DNA of 64,000 nucleotides from Hypericum androsaemum (taxonomy: Eukaryota > Streptophyta > Magnoliopsida > Malpighiales > Hypericaceae). Under the pieces are notes generated by a model, which worked only from the letters and a program-made list of their open reading frames with translations, did no database searches and was not told the DNA's origin. Both the position numbers and the translations under genes were made by a program. Location: positions 2,929,001-2,993,000 of the forward strand of contig OZ023182.1 in assembly GCA_963995505.1 (NCBI GenBank), written 5' to 3'. Of this stretch, positions 58,114-64,000 are shown in pieces (position 1 is the first letter of the stretch; every line of letters starts with the position of its first letter).

Positions 58114-59379
58114 GAGATAATTGCCCTAAGGTCCCTGGTATTTGAGCAAATTACTTTTTTAGTTCTTACTATTTTCAAAAATCTTTCTTGGTCTGCCTAG
58201 TTTGACATAATAGTACTTTTTAGTCCCTGGAGGACCCACGCTGACGTCAGCGATCAACACAATTTTCTTAAAGACCATTTTACCCTTCCAAAAGATAACA
58301 AAAAATACTGAAATCGTCCGACCTTTGTCCCTTCTCAACCTTCACCCCCGACCACCATCCACCATATCACCCCCGACCTCGAGCGACCTTGACCTCCGGT
58401 CTCCGGCGAGAGAAACAAGCCCAGGTCCGGGACTAACTTGAATTGAACGAACTTGCTCAATCTGCAACATGTGTCTGGTTTAGATAATCTACAATATTCT
58501 AATTGACTGGGACCAATTACAAGCTTAACAAACACCCAGCAAATTGCACCCAACAAACACCTCGAGAAGGTAAAGACGGGGCGCATGGAGCTTCCCTAGG
58601 TAGAGCAAGCACCGACATCAAATTTCCAGGGAAGAGCAAGCACCAGCATCAAATAGAACGGTCCAGAGAAGCAACAAACATCCATCGTCCTTTTTTGGCA
58701 ACGCCGGTGACCTAGAATAGGAACGAACCCAAATCATCGATTAAAATCAATTGAAAGCTTACGGTCTTCGTCGGAGGCAGGTCCTTGGGTCGTTCGAGAG
58801 TTGAGGAGAAGACCTATCGGGGGGCGGGGTCCTTGGGTTGCTGGAGAACAAGAACAGATGGGCGACTGGCCGACGAGTTCGTGGTAGGAGAAGACAAGTT
58901 TGTGGTCAGGGAAGACGAGATCTGTCTGGCTCACCATTCACGTCCGTCTCAGCTTCAAGAACAACTCCCATGGCTTCTGGCGCTTGAGCCCTAATTATAA
59001 TTTTGATTAGTCAATTATTTATATGCGGTTCTAGTCAATTTATTTTGTTAAACCAATTTTTATTTCAGTTCTAATTCAAGTTACTATCGATTAGTCTTTG
59101 TGTAATTGAAGTAATTTGCTTTTTTTGAAGATGAGGTTGAAGAGAGGTTGACGCAGAGATTGAAGACGGAGGAGGGAGGAAAAAGTTTATTTTTTATTTT
59201 TTGGAAGGGTATAAAGATCATAAAAAATATTGTGTTGACCACTGACATCAGCGGTGGTCCGCCAGGGACTAAAAAGTGCTATTATATCAAATTAGGAGGA
59301 CCGAAAAAGATTTTTAAAAATAGTAAAAACTAAAAAGAAAATTTGCTCAAATTTCAAAAACTTTAAGGTAATTTATCCC
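58114..59379. mobile_element. Mutator-like TIR element, 9-bp TSD
   Basis: Inverted ends of about 190 bp begin GAGATAATTGCCC and, from the right, GGGATAAATTACC, with shared blocks such as TACTTTTTAGTCCCTGG near the inner part. Exact 9-bp copies of TATATTTGG flank it (58105-58113 and 59380-59388). The GC-rich interior (about 58360-58990) has only short frames. It is non-autonomous. Confidence 0.9.
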
Positions 59380-59639
59380 TATATTTGGAGAAGGAAAAAG
59401 GAAGGTAACGCTTGTATGGAAAAAAGTTGGTGTACGTTAGGATTGTGGGCGACGAGAATTTAAGTCTTTTTAGGGGAGGATTAATTGGCACCGAATTGGG
59501 AGTTAGGTACACGTGGCTTTCATGCAGATGGACACATTACTATTTTATTATTTCGCTGATGAAAAATATCATTTGGGTACGCCATTTTCTTTTACGGTGA
59601 CAAGTAAACAAATCGAGCATAAGGTTTAATTATGGTCTT

Positions 59640-61568
59640 AATCCACAAATCTAAAGTGATATCCTGAACATTTTTAGTATGAAATTAATGAATGCTGATG
59701 ATAAGTACTTGGGTCTTCCATCTTTTTGGGGAAGATCCAAGTCAAATGCTATTAATTTCATATACAATTCCATGTGGAATAGGTTCCAAAGTTGGAAAAA
59801 TAAGATGTTTTCTGCTGCGGGTAGAGAGATTATGATTAAATCTGTCATATCCTTTATCCCTATTTATGCTATGATGTGTGTTTGCTTTCTCAAGACTATT
59901 TGCAAGAAGCTCGATAGCCTGATGGCTAGATTTTGGTGGTCTGATGATGTTAGTACTGGTAAAATCCACTGGACTAGATGGAGCAATTTGGCGACCCAAA
60001 AGAAGCTTGGTGGGATTGGTTTTAGGAAGATGGAAGATTTTAACGTGGCTCTCTTGGCTAAACATGCCTGGAGATTGTCTAAAGACCCTTCCTCCCTGTG
60101 CTCTAGACTTCTGAAAAGCATATATTTCCCTAATTTTGATTTTTTGCAGGCTGATAAAGGTGGTAGATCATCGTGGACTTGGCAAAGCCTACATCGAGGT
60201 TTGTCTTTGATCAAGGAACACATGCTTTGGAGGGTGGCGGATGGTGATGGGATGAATATTTGGGAGGATGCCTGGGTCCCCGGGCTTCCAAATAACAGTA
60301 TTCAATCATCTCCACCTGACCTCTGCATTATAGCAAAGGTGTCTGACCTTATGCTAGTGGATCAAGACAAATGGGATCCCATCATACTTCAACGACTGTT
60401 CTCTAACCATGAAATTGCCGCTATACAACGCCTGAAACCCATAGGAGTGTTGGTGCTGACAAGTTCATATGGACCTACTCTAAAACTGGGAAGTACACGG
60501 TTAAAATGGGTTATCATTCCCTCCAATTGGACCATAATATTACTGATTTATCTTTTTCTGGCCTTTGGAACAGAATTTGAAAGCTTGATGTGCTCCCTAA
60601 AGTTAGAGTCTTCCTTTGGAAGGCTTCTCAGAACGCGATTCCAACTGCTGAGAACTTATATCGGAGGGGCATCATTGATGATCCGACATGCTACCTCTGT
60701 CGAGCTGAAGCAGAGGATGTGGTACATGCCTGACTAGTTTGCCCTCATGCTAAACTCTTCTGGCTTCTTTCTTTGATGGGGTTTAGACCAGCCGAAACTG
60801 AAGTTCAGAGTTTCAAAGCTTGGTTGCTGTGTCAAATGAAGAACTTGGAGAGTGTTGATCATGCTGAGGTAATCCAACACATTGGGCTTCTTTGTTGGCA
60901 AATTTGGCTGCCAAGGAACTCTAACTATTTGGAGGGGAAGAAGCCTGACCCACCCGAGACCTGGAGGAAAGCTAAATTGAAGATATTGGAATTCTCCAAC
61001 TTGCGTGGGACTCCTGTTGCTGCTGATATTCCTATGTCAAACTGCTGGCGTCCGCCCGAGCTAAACTCGTTAAAATTTAATGTGGATGCTTCGTGGCTCT
61101 CCTGCTATGAGCAAGCTGGTATTGCTTTGGTGGCGAGAAACCATGCTGGCAACTTGGTTGAGGTATATACCTATACCATTTCTGCCCTTACAGCTTTGAA
61201 CGATGAGTTATGTGCTATTGGTGAAGCTGCTGAGTTAATACTGCAACAGCATGCTTTCACCAGGACTACTATTGAGTCTGACTCGAAGATTTTGGTAGAT
61301 TTCTTGAACTACACTTCCTCTAATATCGATTGGGATTGTGAACTTAAAGCATTGGAATTGCAGGTTAAGCTGTTGAAGTTGCCTCTTTATAATCTTGTAC
61401 ATATCCCTCGGTGTGCTAATCGTACTGCGGATTGGCTCGCCAAGGAAGTTAGGCTAGGCACTAATCTTAGGAAGGTAATCCATTGTCCTCCCCATGAGCT
61501 GCAAATATTCCTTTTGTACGACTCTTATGACTAATATAACAAGTACTAGTTTTTTTCCTTAAAAAAAA
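59640..61568 (+). mobile_element. LINE (L1-type) 3' part
   Basis: The plus strand begins in the RT C-terminal region (NADDKYLGLPSFWGRSKSNA near 59690), continues through the connector (KIHWTRWSNLATQKKLGGIGF) and a zf-RVT region broken by a frameshift near 60470-60570, and ends with an RNase H domain in 60773-61534 (LKFNVDASW start, TTIESDSKILVDFL, CANRTADWLAKEV). An A run at 61561-61568 is the poly(A) tail. The 5' end is around 59610-59640. An 8-bp AAACAAAT at both sides is only a weak target duplication. This copy is better preserved than the others. Confidence 0.88.
60773..61534 (+). pseudogene. LINE zf-RVT and RNase H open frame
   Basis: A 253-codon open frame with a type I RNase H fold: Asp in FNVDASW, Glu in LNDELCAIGEAAEL, Asp in IESDSKIL, and a late Asp in NRTADWLA. 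It is the longest intact LINE domain in the window but is detached from a complete RT. Confidence 0.85.
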
Positions 61569-62136
61569 CAAATGCAGGAGGAGATGTGAATGGGAAAATC
61601 AAAAGATTTGATTCAGACAACAAGGCGTGGAAGATGTTCACAACTGCTCGTTGAAGTTAGTGGATCTAATGTATTAATTGAAAAAAATTCAGGTCGAATA
61701 GGAATTTTTTTTAAAGATGAATTTACACCAAAAAGTTATACCATATTAGGATTTAAATTCTAGACGTCCGTCAAATTATAGTACGTCTCTATCGTTAGGC
61801 CAAATACCCTTTGGTTGAATATAAACAATTATATTCGTAAAGTTAAAATTTGAGAAACCGAAATTCAAATTATTTACTGTCGTAAAAATAAAATCGAGTA
61901 CCAAACATTATTTTAAAAAATGACCCGGACAGCGACCCTCTTTGTTCTCCGGTTCTCCGGGTCGCAGTCCTGTCGGAGATTTTATTACATGTTTCCTAGA
62001 TTATATGGGATAGGCTATGCAGAAACCACCACGACAGAAGTCAGTTTACTTTTACTTTTTTTCACCTACTACAAGCTACACGTCTTCTCATTTTACTAAG
62101 GTCCAATTTCCCAAAATCCCATCCTCATACTTTTTT
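61569..62136. other. Intergenic
   Basis: No feature that I can support. Confidence 0.5.
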
Positions 62137-63207
62137 GAGTAAAAAATATCCATGGCCACTAAATTTTAACAATTTTTTGTCCATGGTTACTAAGTTATTT
62201 TTTTACCTTTTATGGTCACTAATCTATACTAAATTAGTTAGGTATGGTCACTCAGCCAGAAATCTTACCGAAAATAAGAAAAATTGGTCCCGAAAATCTT
62301 TTCTGACAAAGTCCGGTCATCTTCTCCCGCAAAACAAACTCGGACGAACTATTTAAAAGAACAAAAGGTGACCCGCACTGCATTCAAAAGAACGAGAAGA
62401 GGGGGAAATTGAAGCACGAGAGCAGAAGGGGGAAAAGGGATCATCTCGATTTAGCAAGGTGAAGGGGAAATCAAATCACCGACAAAAAAAGGGAGGAGGG
62501 AATCGTAATAAATCGAGACGATAATGAAGTTGCTAGAAACAGAAGGAGAAGGAGGCGACCCAGATTTAGCAATAATTGAAGGAAGAAAGCGAGCGAGACC
62601 CCAGATCGATCGATCGATCGATAGAGAGGAAGAGGCGGTCGACCGACAACAGAAGTGACACCCACCAGCACCAGCTAGACGAGCTGAGTACGGAATGAGC
62701 GAAGCCAGGATTAGCACCAGTACAAACTCAGAAGCCAGGAGAAGTCGTTGGAGAATTTTGGGGATTTTTTACAAACCCTAGAAATTGAAAATTTTTGAGA
62801 ACTTTTTAAGAAGAGTCAGAGATGTGAACTGTGATAGGAGACAAGGAATTATGTGAATGTTGGATGAACCACCAGGAGGTGGAGGACTCGCCGGAAGGAG
62901 AAGGGAAAGGGGGAGGGCTCTCAGTCGAGAGAGATGGGGGAGCGGTTACGCTATTGAAGGCAAATAGTTGTGATTTGGGCTTTGTTAAAGTAGTTTTATT
63001 AGGTGACCGGAGTTTGTGAGTTGCAAATAGTTCGTCCGAGTTTGTTTTGCCGGAGAAGATGATCAGATTTGTCAGAAAATATCTCCGGGACCCATTTTTT
63101 TTGTTTTCGGGAAGATTTCTGACGGAATGACTATACCTAACTAATTTAGTATAGATTAGTGATCGTAAATGGTAAAAAAAAATTAGTGACCATGGTAGTT
63201 TTTACCC
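62137..63207. mobile_element. Mutator-like TIR element (probable)
   Basis: Inverted ends of about 190-200 bp share CCATGGCCACTAA/CCATGGTCACTAA, TATACTAAATTAGTTAGGTAT and the CAAACTCGGACGAACTATTT segment. The flanks carry ACTTTTT on both sides, an imperfect 9-bp duplication. The interior (about 62390-62980) is purine-rich and includes a (GATC)n stretch near 62605-62621. Confidence 0.75.
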
Positions 63208-63421
63208 CACTTTTTCCTTTCACTCTCTCTTGTCTGCCGTTGCTTTCTCTTCTTTTTGTTTCTCACTTCAAAAAGCCAGATCTCCATGTCCTGTTCTTCG
63301 AAAGCAATAAGATGAGCGAACCCTCGACCAAATGGTCGCTCCCCACGCACCTCCGCCTCCACCACTACTCTCTTCTTCATTTTTTACTTTCTGTCCATAA
63401 TCGTTCTTCCCGACCACCTTC

Positions 63422-64000
63422 TGTTGGAAAAAAACGAGAGAGAGATAAAAATAAGAATAAAATAAGAGGTCAAAGTTGAGTTTTGACTTACACTTTGACA
63501 AACCCTTGTACCACATTGGAAAGTGCAAAGATGGAAAGCTAGTTTAAAAGGAGAAGTGTGTTATTGGACTTGTAAAGAGCTTGTGAGAAAAAAAGGTCTC
63601 GCATTCTCCTAATTTTTTGCCCCGCACTTCCTCCTTCAGCTGCTATATAAGGAGACTATCTGTGAGCCTTAAGAACACACCTCTCGTACTCTCCTCCTTC
63701 TCTCTGACTTACATTACTTCCGAGTATTGTTCTTTTTAGTTTACAGGTTACCCGAGGCTTCTCCTTGGACGAGTCTGTTTAATTTTGGAGGGTCATCACC
63801 GCCTGGTGAATTGATTCTTAAGACAGTGCTCTGCAGCACGACTCAGACTATCGGTATTCGGGTTCGGGTTTGATCCAGGGCCGGTTGCAGTACGGACAAC
63901 ACCTTCAACCATTTCTACCCACCGGGTGAAGCTAAAGGCCGTGGCCGGAAGCCATGGCTAGAGGCGATGCACGAGGCTGATCAATTTTGGGACATATGAC
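63422..64000 (+). mobile_element. Possible LTR and start of another retroelement at the right edge
   Basis: ACCACATTGGAAAGTGC near 63510 and a TATATAA box at 63644-63650 followed by a leader are the style of a copia LTR and its promoter. The element, if real, would continue past the window. No primer site is clear, and an ordinary gene promoter is a fair alternative. Confidence 0.3.

Noticed and set aside
59606..61576. 8-bp AAACAAAT as the TSD of the long LINE
   Set aside because: It is short and A-rich, and overlaps the poly(A) tail, so chance is likely; I kept it only as a weak hint.
1..64000. CRISPR arrays, operons, ribosome binding sites and riboswitches
   Set aside because: The sequence is plant nuclear DNA; tandem repeats here lack CRISPR spacing and no operon structure exists.
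1..64000. tRNA genes
   Set aside because: I saw only primer-site fragments complementary to the tRNA-iMet 3' end; no complete cloverleaf was recognised by eye. A tRNAscan run would settle it.

Overview
This is a stretch of plant nuclear chromosome, almost certainly from a eudicot. The supporting signs are GT-AG spliced genes with plant-specific families (EXO70G, an OXS3-type stress protein, an F-box/kelch protein), Ty1/copia and Ty3/gypsy elements primed by tRNA-iMet, a Cassandra-type TRIM carrying 5S rRNA-like sequence, PIF/Harbinger and Mutator-like elements, and AT-rich intergenic DNA. The species cannot be named from the sequence. I can support five host genes in 64 kb: an intronless F-box/kelch gene (14.6-15.7 kb, +), the coatomer subunit beta-COP (26.5-30.2 kb, +, four coding exons, 948 aa), a PTRHD1-type peptidyl-tRNA hydrolase II-like protein (31.0-31.7 kb, -, two exons), an OXS3-like protein (34.0-34.8 kb, -, two exons) and an EXO70 exocyst subunit, closest in memory to EXO70G (55.2-57.2 kb, -, single exon).

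The rest is mostly mobile DNA, often nested. At 1-7.1 kb is a decayed Ty1/copia element (minus strand) with one LTR in the window; it sits inside a LINE whose 3' part follows to 9.06 kb. At 9.6-10.3 kb is a 5'-truncated LINE. At 11.4-13.9 kb are three terminal-inverted-repeat elements, two with exact 9-bp target duplications (Mutator-like). At 16.2-23.3 kb two Harbinger relatives lie head to head across a TTA; the larger holds a broken transposase and is itself split by a complete Ty1/copia element (identical 5-bp target duplication GGGTA) that lacks the N-terminal half of its reverse transcriptase. A further truncated LINE lies at 24.0-24.6 kb.

Between the OXS3-like gene and EXO70 the 20 kb interval contains palindromic units (36 kb), a very young Ty3/gypsy chromovirus-like element (38.0-46.6 kb; LTRs differ by about 7 substitutions and one indel in 1.63 kb, one in-frame stop in the polyprotein), a 22-bp minisatellite, a 33-bp G run, a Mutator-like element containing a Cassandra solo LTR, and three LINE-mediated retroposition products with 15-16 bp target duplications. 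Right of EXO70 come two more Mutator-like elements, a longer LINE fragment, and at the right edge sequence resembling the start of another LTR element.

The host genes are housekeeping or regulatory: two act in membrane traffic (beta-COP in COPI vesicle coats, EXO70 in exocyst tethering). Their order with the OXS3-like gene matches what I remember of Arabidopsis chromosome 4 near At4g31480-At4g31540, so this may be a conserved block expanded by transposons. I did not find a clearly new biological system; the most informative signals are the nested insertion history, the LINE retroposition products with readable target duplications, the Mutator-like family with GC-rich interiors, and the 5S-bearing TRIMs.
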